Source: Pseudomonadota bacterium
Lineage (GTDB): Bacteria; Pseudomonadota; Alphaproteobacteria; Acetobacterales; Acetobacteraceae
NCBI GenBank assembly: GCA_021818505.1
Contig: JAKADX010000037.1
Span: 1-42,771 of the forward strand
Direction: 5' to 3'
Length of the DNA stretch: 42,771 nucleotides
Below the pieces are notes generated by a model. That model was not told where the DNA came from. It ran no database searches and saw nothing but the letters and a program-made list of their open reading frames with translations. The translations under genes and the position numbers were made by a program. Below, in pieces: positions 8,540 through 16,537 of this stretch; position 1 is the stretch's first letter; each line of letters opens with the position of its first letter.

Positions 8540-8548
8540 GGCACCAGC

Positions 8549-9052
8549 ATGACCAAAACATCCGCCGGCATCAAGGTAGCCCTGCCGCTGCTCGCCTGCC
8601 TGACGCTGCCGGTCGTCGCATTTGCGGCGCCGGAGCGCATCGCCATATTCCCCTTCGAACTTGACGACACCAGCCTGCAAGGATCGAGTGCCGATGATCT
8701 TGCCCGCGTGCACCGGCTTGATGAGCAGTTGGCGAGCGCCCTGACCGCTACAGGCCGCTACGCGCCGGTGGATCTGCGCGCGCTGGCGCCGCAGATCGCC
8801 GCACAGAGTCTGCGCGTCTGCGACGCCTGCGCCGTGGCGCTCGCGCACCAGGCCGGGGCCGAGGTCGAAGTGAATGGCTGGGTGCAAAAAGTGTCGCCGC
8901 TGATCCTGAACATCAACCTGGTGATCCGCGACGCGGCCTCCGGCCGGATGCTGCACGCCGGCAGCGTCGATATCCGCGGCGATACCGACGAGTCCTGGCA
9001 GCGCGGCCTCGCCTGGCTGCTCGAACACCGCATTCTGAGTGCCGCGCCATGA
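8549..9052 (+). CDS. Small exported protein, DUF2380/DUF3280-like
   Basis: A 167-residue protein with a signal peptide (LPLLACLTLPVVAFA). The mature part, RIAIFPFELDDTSLQG followed by LASALTATGRYAPVDL, resembles DUF2380/DUF3280 proteins found near PQQ-dependent alcohol oxidation genes. A VCDACAVALAHQ segment supplies two cysteines in a CxxC arrangement. The later part (VNGWVQKVSPLILNINLVIRD) is beta-rich. Start ATG 8549 is only nine bases from the divergent propeller start. Its stop overlaps the mfnB-folB start (ATGA), so this gene connects the methanol-oxidation block with the cofactor-synthesis operon. Function unknown. Confidence 0.8.
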   Translation: MTKTSAGIKVALPLLACLTLPVVAFAAPERIAIFPFELDDTSLQGSSADDLARVHRLDEQLASALTATGRYAPVDLRALAPQIAAQSLRVCDACAVALAHQAGAEVEVNGWVQKVSPLILNINLVIRDAASGRMLHAGSVDIRGDTDESWQRGLAWLLEHRILSAAP

Positions 9053-10185
9053 CACTGATGCTCGCCAGCGTCACCGGGCCGGAGGAAGCGGCGATCGCGC
9101 TCGATGGCGGGGCCGACGTGATCGACCTCAAGGATCCCACGCAAGGCGCGCTCGGCGCCGTGCCGGCGGAGGTGGTGCGGGAGGCTGTCGCGGCGGTCGC
9201 CGGCCGGCGGCAGGTCAGCGCGGTCGCCGGCAATCTGCCGCTGCGCCCCAATCGGGTGCTGCCGGCGGTGGAAGCACTCGCCGAGGCCGGGGCGGGCTGG
9301 GTGAAGCTCGGCCTGTTCCCTGGCGGCGATCTGGCGGGGACGCTGCGGGCGCTGGCGCCGATGGCCGAGCGCGTGCGGCTGGTCGGCGTGCTGTTCGCGG
9401 ACCGGGAGCCGGATCTCTCAGTCGTGGCGGCGCTGGCCGCGGCCGGATTTGCCGGCGCGATGCTCGACACGCAGGCCAAGGGCGCCGGCCGGCTGCTGAG
9501 CCATTGCGACCTGCCCGCACTCGCCCGGTTCGTTGCGCTGTGCCGCGCCCACGGGCTGCAATGCGGCCTCGCCGGAAGGCTGGAGCCGCCCGATGTGCCG
9601 CGCCTGCTGGTGCTGGAGCCCGGGCTGCTCGGCTTCCGCGGCGCGCTGTGCGCCGAGGGCCGGGCCGGGCCGATCGACCCCGCGCGCGTGCGCCTGATCC
9701 GGGGGCTGATCCCGCCGGAGTCGACAACGGGAAACGGCGCGCTTGCCGACTGGCGCGTGCTGGCGCGCGGCTACGCCCCCGACCGGCCAGGCGATCCGGC
9801 CATGACCGACCGGGTGTTCGTGCGCGATCTTGTGCTGCCGGTGAGCATCGGCGCCTATGCGCATGAGCACGGGCAACCGCAGCGCGTGCGCTTTGACGTA
9901 AGCGTGCAGGTGACGCGGCCGGCCGCGCAGGGACGGGTGCAGCCGGCGCGTGACATGCGCGACATCTATTCCTACGACGTCATCAGCGACGGCATCCGCA
10001 TGCTGATCTCGAGCGGCCACGTCGATCTGGTCGAGACGCTGGCCGAGCAGATCGCGACGCTGCTGCTCGGCGACCCGCGCGTGGTGTCCGCCGCGGTGCA
10101 GGTGACGAAGCTCGACACCGGCTCGGGCCATGTCGGCGTCGCGATCGAGCGCACGCGCGACACGCTGCCGGCTCGCGCCACGTGA
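9049..10185 (+). CDS. mfnB: MfnB-FolB fusion: (5-formylfuran-3-yl)methyl phosphate synthase plus dihydroneopterin aldolase domain
   Basis: A 378-residue two-domain protein. Residues 1-235 are MfnB (DUF556), which makes the furan precursor of methanofuran/methylofuran from glyceraldehyde 3-phosphate. The active-site region DVIDLKDPTQGALGA contains Lys28, and a second conserved lysine, Lys144, is in LDTQAKGAG. Residues ~252-372 are a dihydroneopterin aldolase/FolB-type domain (VFVRDLVLPVSIGAYAHE, then VETLAEQIATLLL), expected to act on the pterin branch of H4MPT. The linker has no stop, although ATG 9802 could start a separate domain. So one polypeptide appears to join the two cofactor pathways. 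The start overlaps the preceding stop by four bases. Confidence 0.85.
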   Translation: MTLMLASVTGPEEAAIALDGGADVIDLKDPTQGALGAVPAEVVREAVAAVAGRRQVSAVAGNLPLRPNRVLPAVEALAEAGAGWVKLGLFPGGDLAGTLRALAPMAERVRLVGVLFADREPDLSVVAALAAAGFAGAMLDTQAKGAGRLLSHCDLPALARFVALCRAHGLQCGLAGRLEPPDVPRLLVLEPGLLGFRGALCAEGRAGPIDPARVRLIRGLIPPESTTGNGALADWRVLARGYAPDRPGDPAMTDRVFVRDLVLPVSIGAYAHEHGQPQRVRFDVSVQVTRPAAQGRVQPARDMRDIYSYDVISDGIRMLISSGHVDLVETLAEQIATLLLGDPRVVSAAVQVTKLDTGSGHVGVAIERTRDTLPARAT

Positions 10186-10760
10186 CCACGACGGCGCTGG
10201 TGATGAAGGTCGGCGGCAGCCTTGCCGCATCGCCGCTGCTGCAAGGCTGGCTCGACGCAAGCGCGACGGCAGCCGGGCGCGTCGTGCTGGTGCCGGGCGG
10301 CGGGCCGTTCGCCGACACCGTGCGCGCAACGCAACGCGCGCTCGGCTTCGATGACCCGACGGCGCACGCGATGGCCCTGCTGGCGATGGCGCAGTACGGG
10401 CTATTCCTGGCGAGCCGCGTCGCGGCGCTGGTGCCGGCGGAGACGCCGCAGGACATCGCCGACGCGCTGCGCGCGCAGCGTATCCCGGTCTGGCTGCCGC
10501 CGCGCACTCTCGGGCCGTCCGACGGGGTGGCCGCATCCTGGGACGTGACCTCGGACAGCCTTGCCCTCTGGCTCGCCGCGCGGATCGGTGCGCCGGCACT
10601 GCTGCTCGTCAAGTCGCGCAGCGACGGCGGCGACCTGCTGGACCCGGCCTTTGGCGGAATGCGACCCGGCTACGGCGGGCGCGTTTACCTCGCCGGGCCC
10701 GAGCATCTGCCGCGCCACGGAATTGACCCGTTGCATCCGCCCGGGGTCGTGCTGCCATGA
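10182..10760 (+). CDS. mfnE: Amino acid kinase-family protein, probable MfnE (aminomethylfuran phosphate kinase)
   Basis: A 192-residue amino acid kinase-fold protein. The ATP-binding start VMKVGGSLAASPLLQ and VVLVPGGGPFADTVR are characteristic, as is the late SDSLALWLAARIGAPALLLVK. In the methanofuran pathway MfnE phosphorylates the aminomethylfuran phosphate to a diphosphate. The assignment rests on fold and on the position directly after mfnB, so MfnE is an informed inference. GTG 10182 overlaps the upstream stop (GTGA); ATG 10203, seven codons later, is possible. Its end overlaps the next gene by ATGA. Confidence 0.75.
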   Translation: MTTTALVMKVGGSLAASPLLQGWLDASATAAGRVVLVPGGGPFADTVRATQRALGFDDPTAHAMALLAMAQYGLFLASRVAALVPAETPQDIADALRAQRIPVWLPPRTLGPSDGVAASWDVTSDSLALWLAARIGAPALLLVKSRSDGGDLLDPAFGGMRPGYGGRVYLAGPEHLPRHGIDPLHPPGVVLP

Positions 10761-11290
10761 GATGGGGTTGGGCGCTGACCGGCTCCGGCCACTTCTTCAC
10801 CGAGAGCCTCGATCTGATCCGCAGCCTCGATGGGGTCGATCTGTTCGTCAGCCGCGCGGCGGCCGAAGTCGTGCGCATGTACCGCACGAAGCTCGACCTG
10901 CCGCCCGGCACGCACATCTATCGCGACACGGCGGCCAGCGCGCCGCCGGTCGGGCGGTTCTATGAGGGTGTCTATCATACGCTGGTCGTTGCGCCCGCGA
11001 CCTCCAATACCGTCGCGAAGTGCGTCGTCGGCATCTCCGACACGCTCGCCACAAACGTGTTCGCGCAGGCCGGCAAGTGCCGCGTGCCGGCGATCGTGTT
11101 CGCCTGCGACAGCGCGCCCGAACTGATCACCGAGGCACCGGGCGGCGAGGTGAAAGTCTATCCGCGCCGCATCGACCTGGACAACACGGCGCGCCTCGCT
11201 GAATTCGAGCGCACGCGAGTGGTGCTGTCGCTCGACGAACTGCGCTCCGCTCTTGATGCGCGCCGGGCCGAGCTGGCCGGCCGTGGCTGA
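10757..11290 (+). CDS. Flavoprotein, candidate dihydromethanopterin reductase (DmrB/DmrX-like)
   Basis: A 177-residue flavoprotein of the HFCD/archaeoflavoprotein type. WALTGSGHFFTESLDLI is the FMN-phosphate loop region and VVAPATSNTVAKCVVGISDTLATN is the second FMN-binding segment. Related proteins in archaea and some H4MPT-containing bacteria reduce dihydromethanopterin to tetrahydromethanopterin. No DmrA-type reductase is seen in this window, so this gene is the best candidate for that step. This is inference from family and context. Confidence 0.75.
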   Translation: MRWGWALTGSGHFFTESLDLIRSLDGVDLFVSRAAAEVVRMYRTKLDLPPGTHIYRDTAASAPPVGRFYEGVYHTLVVAPATSNTVAKCVVGISDTLATNVFAQAGKCRVPAIVFACDSAPELITEAPGGEVKVYPRRIDLDNTARLAEFERTRVVLSLDELRSALDARRAELAGRG

Positions 11291-12689
11291 ACGCCTGCTG
11301 TTTCTCACCGGCCATCTTGCCGAGGCGCGGCTGCGCCGTCTGCTCGACGGGCTGACCGATCCGGGGTTCGCGTGGCGTGTGCAGAATGTCGGCGTGAAGG
11401 TCGCGGCCCTGATGACGGAGCCGATCCTGCGGCGCCGCCTGCGCCGTCCGCTGGAGGCCGATCGCGTCATCCTGCCTGGCCGCGCCGGCGTCGATGTCGC
11501 GGCGCTGTCAGCAGAATTCGGGGTTACATTCATGCGCGGCCCCGAGGAGCTCGCCGATCTGCCTGCCTTCCTCGGCTTCGGAGCGAAACCTGCCGATCTG
11601 AGCCGCCACGACACGCGCATCTTCGCCGAGATCGTCGATGCGCCCATGCTCTCGCTCGACATGCTCGCCTCGCGCGCGGCGGCGCTGCGCGCCGAGGGTG
11701 CGGACGTGATCGACCTGGGCTGCCGGCCGGGGATCGCGTTCGCGCATCTGGAGCAGGCGGTCCAGCGCCTGCGCACTGAGGGGCACCGCGTCAGCGTCGA
11801 TTCCGGTGACCCGGAGGAATTGCGCCGAGGGGCGCGGGCCGGCGCCGATTTCGTGTTCAGTTTGACCGAGGCGACGCTCGACATCGCGGCCGGGACGCAC
11901 GCTGTGCCGGTGCTGATCCCGCGCACGCACGGTGATCTCGACAGCCTGATGCGGGCCGCCGAACTGGCGCGCGCGCGCGGCATCGCCTGCCTGCTCGACC
12001 CGGTGCTCGACCCGATCCATGCCGGCTTCACCGCCTCGCTTGTCCGATACGCGCGGCTGCGGGAGGCGTTGCCGGACGCTGAACTGCTGATGGGCACCGG
12101 CAATCTCACCGAACTGACCGACGCCGACAGCTCCGGCGTCACCGCGCTGCTGCTGGGCGTCTGTTCGGAGCTGGCGATCCGCAACGTGCTGGTCGTGCAG
12201 GTCAGTCCGCACACAAGACGCACTGTTGCCGAACACGACCTCGCCCGGCGCATCATGTTCGCCGCGCATGAGAACAACGATCTGCCGCGCGGCTATGCCG
12301 GCGGGCTATTGCAGGTGCATGACCGGCGCCCGTTCACCGCGGGCGTCGAGGACCTCGCCGAGCAGGCCGCCGCGGTGCGCGACGCCAACTGGCGCATTGC
12401 CGTGGCCCCCGACGGCATCCACGCCTACAACAACCACCGCCACGAGACTGGCACCGAGGCACTGGCATTTTTCCCCGCGCTCGATGTCGCGAACGACGGC
12501 GCGCACGCCTATTACCTCGGTACCGAACTGATGAAGGCGGAGACGGCGTGGCGGCTCGGCAAGCGCTACACGCAGGATGCGCAGCTCGACTGGGGCTGTG
12601 CCGTGCCGGTCGAACCGCGCGCGGCGCATCGGTTGGCGGAGGCCGGCCACACGCTGCGCGCCAAACATCAGGATCGCGATGATACGTGA
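11283..12689 (+). CDS. Dihydropteroate synthase-like protein of the H4MPT pathway
   Basis: A 468-residue protein starting at GTG 11283, overlapping the flavoprotein gene by eight bases. The central region is TIM-barrel-like and pterin-binding: ADVIDLGCRPGIAFAHLEQAV, then HRVSVDSGDPEELRRG, and IACLLDPVLDPIHAG. An N-terminal extension (LLFLTGHLAEARLRRLL) and a long C-terminal domain (AVAPDGIHAYNNHRHETG) distinguish it from normal folP. This is the dihydropteroate-synthase-related family conserved in archaea and H4MPT methylotrophs, thought to act in methanopterin assembly. Its exact reaction is not proven. Confidence 0.85.
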   Translation: MAERLLFLTGHLAEARLRRLLDGLTDPGFAWRVQNVGVKVAALMTEPILRRRLRRPLEADRVILPGRAGVDVAALSAEFGVTFMRGPEELADLPAFLGFGAKPADLSRHDTRIFAEIVDAPMLSLDMLASRAAALRAEGADVIDLGCRPGIAFAHLEQAVQRLRTEGHRVSVDSGDPEELRRGARAGADFVFSLTEATLDIAAGTHAVPVLIPRTHGDLDSLMRAAELARARGIACLLDPVLDPIHAGFTASLVRYARLREALPDAELLMGTGNLTELTDADSSGVTALLLGVCSELAIRNVLVVQVSPHTRRTVAEHDLARRIMFAAHENNDLPRGYAGGLLQVHDRRPFTAGVEDLAEQAAAVRDANWRIAVAPDGIHAYNNHRHETGTEALAFFPALDVANDGAHAYYLGTELMKAETAWRLGKRYTQDAQLDWGCAVPVEPRAAHRLAEAGHTLRAKHQDRDDT

Positions 12690-13239
12690 GACGATCGTCA
12701 CCACCTGCTCGGCTGTCGGCGCCGTGCATATCGCACCCTTCGGACTGATCGAGGCGGCGGACGGCTGGGTGATTGCGCCGTTCCGCCCCTCCGCCACGCT
12801 CGACAATCTAGGCGAGGTGCCCGAGCTTGTCGCGAACTACGTCGATGACGTGCGCATCTTCGCCGGCTGCCTGACCGGGCGCCGCGACTGGCCGACCCTC
12901 GCAGCCGACACGGTCCGTCCGCCGCGCCTGGCTGGGGCCCTCGCCCATGCCGAACTTCGGGTGGTGTCGGTCGCCGAGGACGCGCAGCGCCCGCGCCTGA
13001 CCTGTCGGGTCGTCCATCGCGGCCAGCACGCGCCGTTCCAGGGTTTCAACCGCGCGCAGGCGGCCGTGATCGAGGGCGCAATCCTGGTCAGTCGCCTGTT
13101 CATGCTGCCGCGCGAGCAGGTCGAGCAGGAAATGGCCCATCTCGCCATCGCTGTCAGGAAGACCGCCGGGCCTGCCGAGGAGGAGGCCTGGGGGTGGCTC
13201 ACCGAGGCGGTCCTGGCGCACTACGCCGCCGGCGCATAA
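12679..13239 (+). CDS. DUF447 family protein (H4MPT-cluster associated)
   Basis: A 186-residue protein from ATG 12679, overlapping the preceding gene by 11 bases. It begins MIRETIVTTCSAVGAVHIAPFGL, and the first half resembles the flavin-binding split barrel of the DUF447 family. The helical end has FNRAQAAVIEGAILVSRLFML. DUF447 genes occur in methanogens and in bacteria with H4MPT; the biochemical role is unassigned. It closes the plus-strand biosynthesis run, and the next gene, mfnF, converges from the other strand with a 7-bp gap. Confidence 0.82.
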   Translation: MIRETIVTTCSAVGAVHIAPFGLIEAADGWVIAPFRPSATLDNLGEVPELVANYVDDVRIFAGCLTGRRDWPTLAADTVRPPRLAGALAHAELRVVSVAEDAQRPRLTCRVVHRGQHAPFQGFNRAQAAVIEGAILVSRLFMLPREQVEQEMAHLAIAVRKTAGPAEEEAWGWLTEAVLAHYAAGA

Positions 13240-13246
13240 CGGGGCG

Positions 13247-14308
13247 TTAGCTCCCTGTATCGCACCACCCGTCTCGCCCAGGCGTGGCGGCCAACAATGC
13301 AACCGCGGCGGCCGGCGCGCACTGGTCGGCGGTGGCGGCATCCACGCCCGCCAGCCCTGGAAGCGCGGCGAAATCGCGCCATGGTCGCCCCAGCCGCGCC
13401 GCCAGTCGTTGGGTGACATGCCGGCCGCAGCCGGTGCCGATCACCGGCGCGTCCGCCGGCACGCCGCCACGCGACAGCACCAGCATCGCTGCCTCGGTGA
13501 TCCGATGGAGTTGCGCCTCGGCCAGGAACGCCGCGAGACCGCGCCATGCCTCGGGCGAGGCTTCCGCCGCGTCGCGGCCGACCATGCGGGCGAGCCGGGC
13601 GCGCGAGGCCGCCTCGGTTTTTTCCCGCCCGTCCGCGGTCGCCATCTGGTCCGCGTGTTCGGGCAATTCGCCGAGCAGGCGGTACACGTCCGCACTGGTG
13701 GCGAAATACTCCTCGGCCAGCGGTGACCAAGCGCCGGCGAACGGCACTCGGTCGGCCAGCGCGAACACGAAGCTGCGCACCAGGCCAGTATAGACCAGCT
13801 CGCCGCTGGCCAGCCGCTCGGCATCGGTCCAGCCGGCGGGGCGGGGGACGCCGGCAGCGAGCGGCACCAGATCGGTTGTGGTCGATCCCATGTCGGCGAG
13901 CAGCCCCACCGGCTCGAAGCGTGCGGCCAGCGCCGCCGTCGCCAGCCAGTTCGCGGACGCGACGTCGCCGGCCTGCTGCGCCGCGGCCGACGGTGGCACG
14001 AAGCCCGTGCGGCCGGCCCAGAGGCGGACCCGCGCCGGCCCGAGGCTCGCTTCCAGCACGCCGGCAATGTGGGCGACGCCCTCGACGCGGCTGGCGAACA
14101 CGTCGGCCAACTCGCCGGTCATGGTCGCGGCGTGGCAGGGCGCCGGTCCCAGCCGCGCCATCGCCTCCGCGATCGCCTCGGGCAGGCGCGACAGGCCGAG
14201 CCAGAGCGGGCAGGGCAGTTGCAACGCCGCGACGACACGCCCGGCTTCGACCCGCGCCGCCTTCAGATGTGCTCCGCCGACATCCCAGCCGATCATTGAC
14301 TCGTCCAT
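13247..14308 (-). CDS. mfnF: H4MPT-linked C1 transfer protein, MfnF-like (hydantoinase/ASKHA fold)
   Basis: A 353-residue ASKHA-fold protein. It opens MIGWDVGGAHLKAARVEAG, a phosphate-1-type loop, and has LLADMGSTTTDLVPL as the second nucleotide loop; VIGTGCGRHVTQRLAARLG is near the C-terminus. MfnF couples the furan diphosphate with the gamma-glutamyl-tyramine unit during methanofuran synthesis. Bacterial members were long annotated as unknown H4MPT-linked C1 proteins. Start ATG 14308 has AGGAGG upstream. It is divergent from the HisA-like gene across only 44 bp. Confidence 0.85.
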   Translation of the reverse strand: MDESMIGWDVGGAHLKAARVEAGRVVAALQLPCPLWLGLSRLPEAIAEAMARLGPAPCHAATMTGELADVFASRVEGVAHIAGVLEASLGPARVRLWAGRTGFVPPSAAAQQAGDVASANWLATAALAARFEPVGLLADMGSTTTDLVPLAAGVPRPAGWTDAERLASGELVYTGLVRSFVFALADRVPFAGAWSPLAEEYFATSADVYRLLGELPEHADQMATADGREKTEAASRARLARMVGRDAAEASPEAWRGLAAFLAEAQLHRITEAAMLVLSRGGVPADAPVIGTGCGRHVTQRLAARLGRPWRDFAALPGLAGVDAATADQCAPAAAVALLAATPGRDGWCDTGS

Positions 14309-14317
14309 CCCGCCTCC

Positions 14318-14349
14318 TTGACGTCGCCGCGCCGTCCCGAAGGATAGCG
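14318..14349 (+). promoter_or_regulatory. Candidate promoter for the HisA-like gene
   Basis: TTGACG at 14318-14323, and GATAGC at 14343-14348 (ATAGCG if read one base later), only a few bases before ATG 14353. The transcript would be nearly leaderless. The layout closely resembles the sequence before ihfA (TTGACGTCGC ... CGTCCCG ... ATAGCG). Spacing of 18-19 is slightly long for sigma-70. Confidence 0.4.
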
Positions 14350-14352
14350 CGG

Positions 14353-15060
14353 ATGGAAGTCATCCCCGTCATCGACCTGATAGCCGGACAGGTCGTTCAT
14401 GCGCGATCGGGCAAGCGCGAAACCTATCGTCCGATCGCGACGCCGCTCAGTCCGTCGAGCCGGCCGGCGGACGTGCTGGCCGGGTTGCTGCGGCTGCATC
14501 CGTTCCGCCGGCTCTATGTCGCCGATCTCGATGCCATCGAGGGGCGGGGCAGCCATGCGCCACTTTTGGCCGAACTGACGCGCGCGCATCCGGGTCTTGA
14601 GATCTGGGTCGATGCAGGGGTCCGGGACGCCGATTCCATCGCCGCCTTGCGCGCCGCTGGCCTCACGCCGGTGCTGGGTTCCGAGAGCCAGCGTGATGAG
14701 GGCCTGCTGCGCGCGTTCAGCAACGACTCGGGCATTGTGCTGTCGCTGGATTTCAGGGGCGATGCTTTCCAGGGGCCGGCGGCAATTCTGGCGACGCCCG
14801 CGCTTTGGCCGGCGCGTGTGATCGCGATGACGCTGGCGGCGGTGGGTGCCGGAGGCGGGCCCGATGTGGACCGCGTTGGCGACCTGCTGCGCCGCGCCGA
14901 GGGGAGGGCGGTTTATGCCGCCGGGGGCGTGCGCAATGCCACGGATCTGCGTCGCCTCGCGGATCTCGGCGCCGCCGGCGCACTGGTTGCGAGCGCGTTG
15001 CACGCGGGCACGCTCGGGCCGGACGAACTTGCCGCAGTTTGTGATCAAGGTGTCCGATAA
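14353..15060 (+). CDS. HisA/HisF-family protein of the H4MPT/methylofuran cluster
   Basis: A 235-residue (beta/alpha)8 protein related to HisA. MEVIPVIDLIAGQVVHARSG resembles the HisA N-terminus, and the phosphate-binding ends VYAAGGVRNATDLRRL and GALVASALHAG are conserved. It is a separate family from histidine-pathway HisA, restricted mainly to methanogens and H4MPT methylotrophs; no other his genes are nearby. A role in cofactor biosynthesis is likely but the reaction is unknown. It ends facing fae, with a hairpin between. Confidence 0.82.
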   Translation: MEVIPVIDLIAGQVVHARSGKRETYRPIATPLSPSSRPADVLAGLLRLHPFRRLYVADLDAIEGRGSHAPLLAELTRAHPGLEIWVDAGVRDADSIAALRAAGLTPVLGSESQRDEGLLRAFSNDSGIVLSLDFRGDAFQGPAAILATPALWPARVIAMTLAAVGAGGGPDVDRVGDLLRRAEGRAVYAAGGVRNATDLRRLADLGAAGALVASALHAGTLGPDELAAVCDQGVR

Positions 15061-15079
15061 CAGGCGGCGGACACGAAAA

Positions 15080-15106
15080 CGGCGGCCGACGTCGTGCCGG
15101 CCGCCG
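15080..15106 (-). terminator. Intrinsic terminator after fae
   Basis: Perfect 9-bp stem CGGCGGCCG/CGGCCGCCG with a 9-base loop. On the minus strand the stem is followed directly by a TTTT run (GTTTTCG), so it should terminate the long operon ending in fae. On the plus strand it may also stop the HisA-like transcript, but no T-tract is seen there. Confidence 0.75.
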
Positions 15107-15120
15107 CTGACGGCGTCAGT

Positions 15121-15627
15121 TCAGGCTGCGAAGGGATGCTTCGCGGTGCTCCGCTGGCGCACCACCTCGGCCGCGCTCGGCTCGCCGCGCACGGCGCGCG
15201 CGATCGATTCTTTGGTGGCGCGGTAGTTGAAATCCTGGATCTTCTTGTCGTCGGCGGCATCCCAGTGGATGAACACGCCGACGCAGATGAACAGGTCGTC
15301 CGCCTCGTCGGCCGGAATGATGCCTTCGGCAACGCTGTCGGCGACCGCCATGGCGACCGCGTGCTGCGCCGGCCCGAACATCTGCACCGCCTGCTTAGCG
15401 CCCTTGATCGTGACCTTGTTGAACATCACGGTGCTGGGCTTCGCTGCCAGGTTCGGCGCCACCACCGCGAGCAGCGCGGTGAAACCGTCCTTGTTGTTGG
15501 TCAGCGCATTGCAGAACGCGGCCTCCGCGGCACTCCCGCGCGGACCGAGGATGAGGTCGATATGCGCGACCTCGTTGCCATCGCCGACCAGCGACTCTCC
15601 GACGCAAACCTTCGTGATTTTTGCCAT
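15121..15627 (-). CDS. fae: Formaldehyde-activating enzyme Fae
   Basis: A 168-residue cytoplasmic enzyme condensing formaldehyde with tetrahydromethanopterin to methylene-H4MPT. Start ATG 15627 ([19 protein letters not shown]) has GGAAGGG upstream. His22 in NEVAHIDL is the conserved catalytic histidine. The conserved segments [20 protein letters not shown] and [17 protein letters not shown] are present. The length is normal. It is last in the minus-strand operon, 49 bp after the CitG-like gene; that gap could hold its own promoter, as Fae is usually highly expressed. Confidence 0.97.
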   Translation of the reverse strand: MAKITKVCVGESLVGDGNEVAHIDLILGPRGSAAEAAFCNALTNNKDGFTALLAVVAPNLAAKPSTVMFNKVTIKGAKQAVQMFGPAQHAVAMAVADSVAEGIIPADEADDLFICVGVFIHWDAADDKKIQDFNYRATKESIARAVRGEPSAAEVVRQRSTAKHPFAA

Positions 15628-15676
15628 TCGCCCTTCCTCCACATGCCGCGCCGGACCGGCGGCGCCGGGGCGAAAC

Positions 15677-16537
15677 TCAAGCATTCCCGGCGCCGCACCG
15701 CAACCCGTCTTGCAGCGCGCAGGCGAAAATCGTGGCCACGGTCAGGTCGGCACTGGTGCCGGGGTTGAGACCGCGTCGTTTCAGGTCCGCGTCCCAGCGG
15801 AGAAGATCGCCTGCCAGATCGTCCGGTCGGGACGCGGCGGCCAGACGTCGCTGCAACGACACCGCCTCCGCCTGCACCCGTTCCGCCACATCGCTGCCGT
15901 GCTTGCGCCGCACATGGGTGTCGGGGATGCCAGCGAGAAAGTCGAGATAGGCCGCGACCGCCGCCCAGGCCGCTGACCAGCCCCGCGTCAGCGCCGCCGC
16001 GTAGATCGGCACGCCGGCGTCGAAGATATCCGCGAATCCGGTGACGTATTGACGCGCGATGGTGTCGTGCGCGGCAGCAGCCGCCATCGCTTCGCCCAGC
16101 GTCACGGTCACCGGCCCGCGCACGTCGTGACGCGGCGCGTCGCCAAGTCCGCCCGGCGCGGCGAGTACGATGGCACGGAACACCTGCGCGGCATCCTCGG
16201 CGTCGGCCTCCGCCAGCACGTGCTCCAGTGCTGGGCGCAGCGCCGCGCTTGCCTGCGCCGCCATCGCCAGCGGCGCGCACAGCAGCAGGATGCCGAGATT
16301 GGTGTTCTGCCCGACCGCCGCGCGCGTCGCCGTCACCGCGGCCAGCACGCGCGCGCCCAGTGACGCGCCCGCGCGGCACAGCGGCTCGGCCGCGACCTGG
16401 GCACTGCGAAGAAAATCCACGCTGGTCATGCCATGGCCGGGCGCGTGCACATGCACGTTTCCCGGCTTGAGCGCCGCGATCTCGATCGCGCAGGCATCGC
16501 GGAACAGCGCGGCGAGTGCCTCCGCGCTGCGTGTCAC
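15677..16537 (-). CDS. CitG-like triphosphoribosyl-dephospho-CoA synthase family protein
   Basis: A 286-residue protein of the CitG/MdcB family. [22 protein letters not shown] contains the conserved KPGNV motif, and [19 protein letters not shown] is the second signature. Standard members attach phosphoribosyl groups to dephospho-CoA for citrate lyase, but no citrate or malonate lyase is here. A phosphoribosyl-transfer step in methanopterin synthesis is an attractive inference, since H4MPT contains a ribose-phosphate arm. GTG 16537 overlaps the upstream stop (GTGA). Confidence 0.82.
   Translation of the reverse strand: MTRSAEALAALFRDACAIEIAALKPGNVHVHAPGHGMTSVDFLRSAQVAAEPLCRAGASLGARVLAAVTATRAAVGQNTNLGILLLCAPLAMAAQASAALRPALEHVLAEADAEDAAQVFRAIVLAAPGGLGDAPRHDVRGPVTVTLGEAMAAAAAHDTIARQYVTGFADIFDAGVPIYAAALTRGWSAAWAAVAAYLDFLAGIPDTHVRRKHGSDVAERVQAEAVSLQRRLAAASRPDDLAGDLLRWDADLKRRGLNPGTSADLTVATIFACALQDGLRCGAGNA

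Noticed and set aside
9802-10185. Separate folB-type gene starting at ATG 9802
   Set aside because: The reading frame from mfnB continues without a stop and no ribosome site was seen before ATG 9802, so a fusion is simpler.
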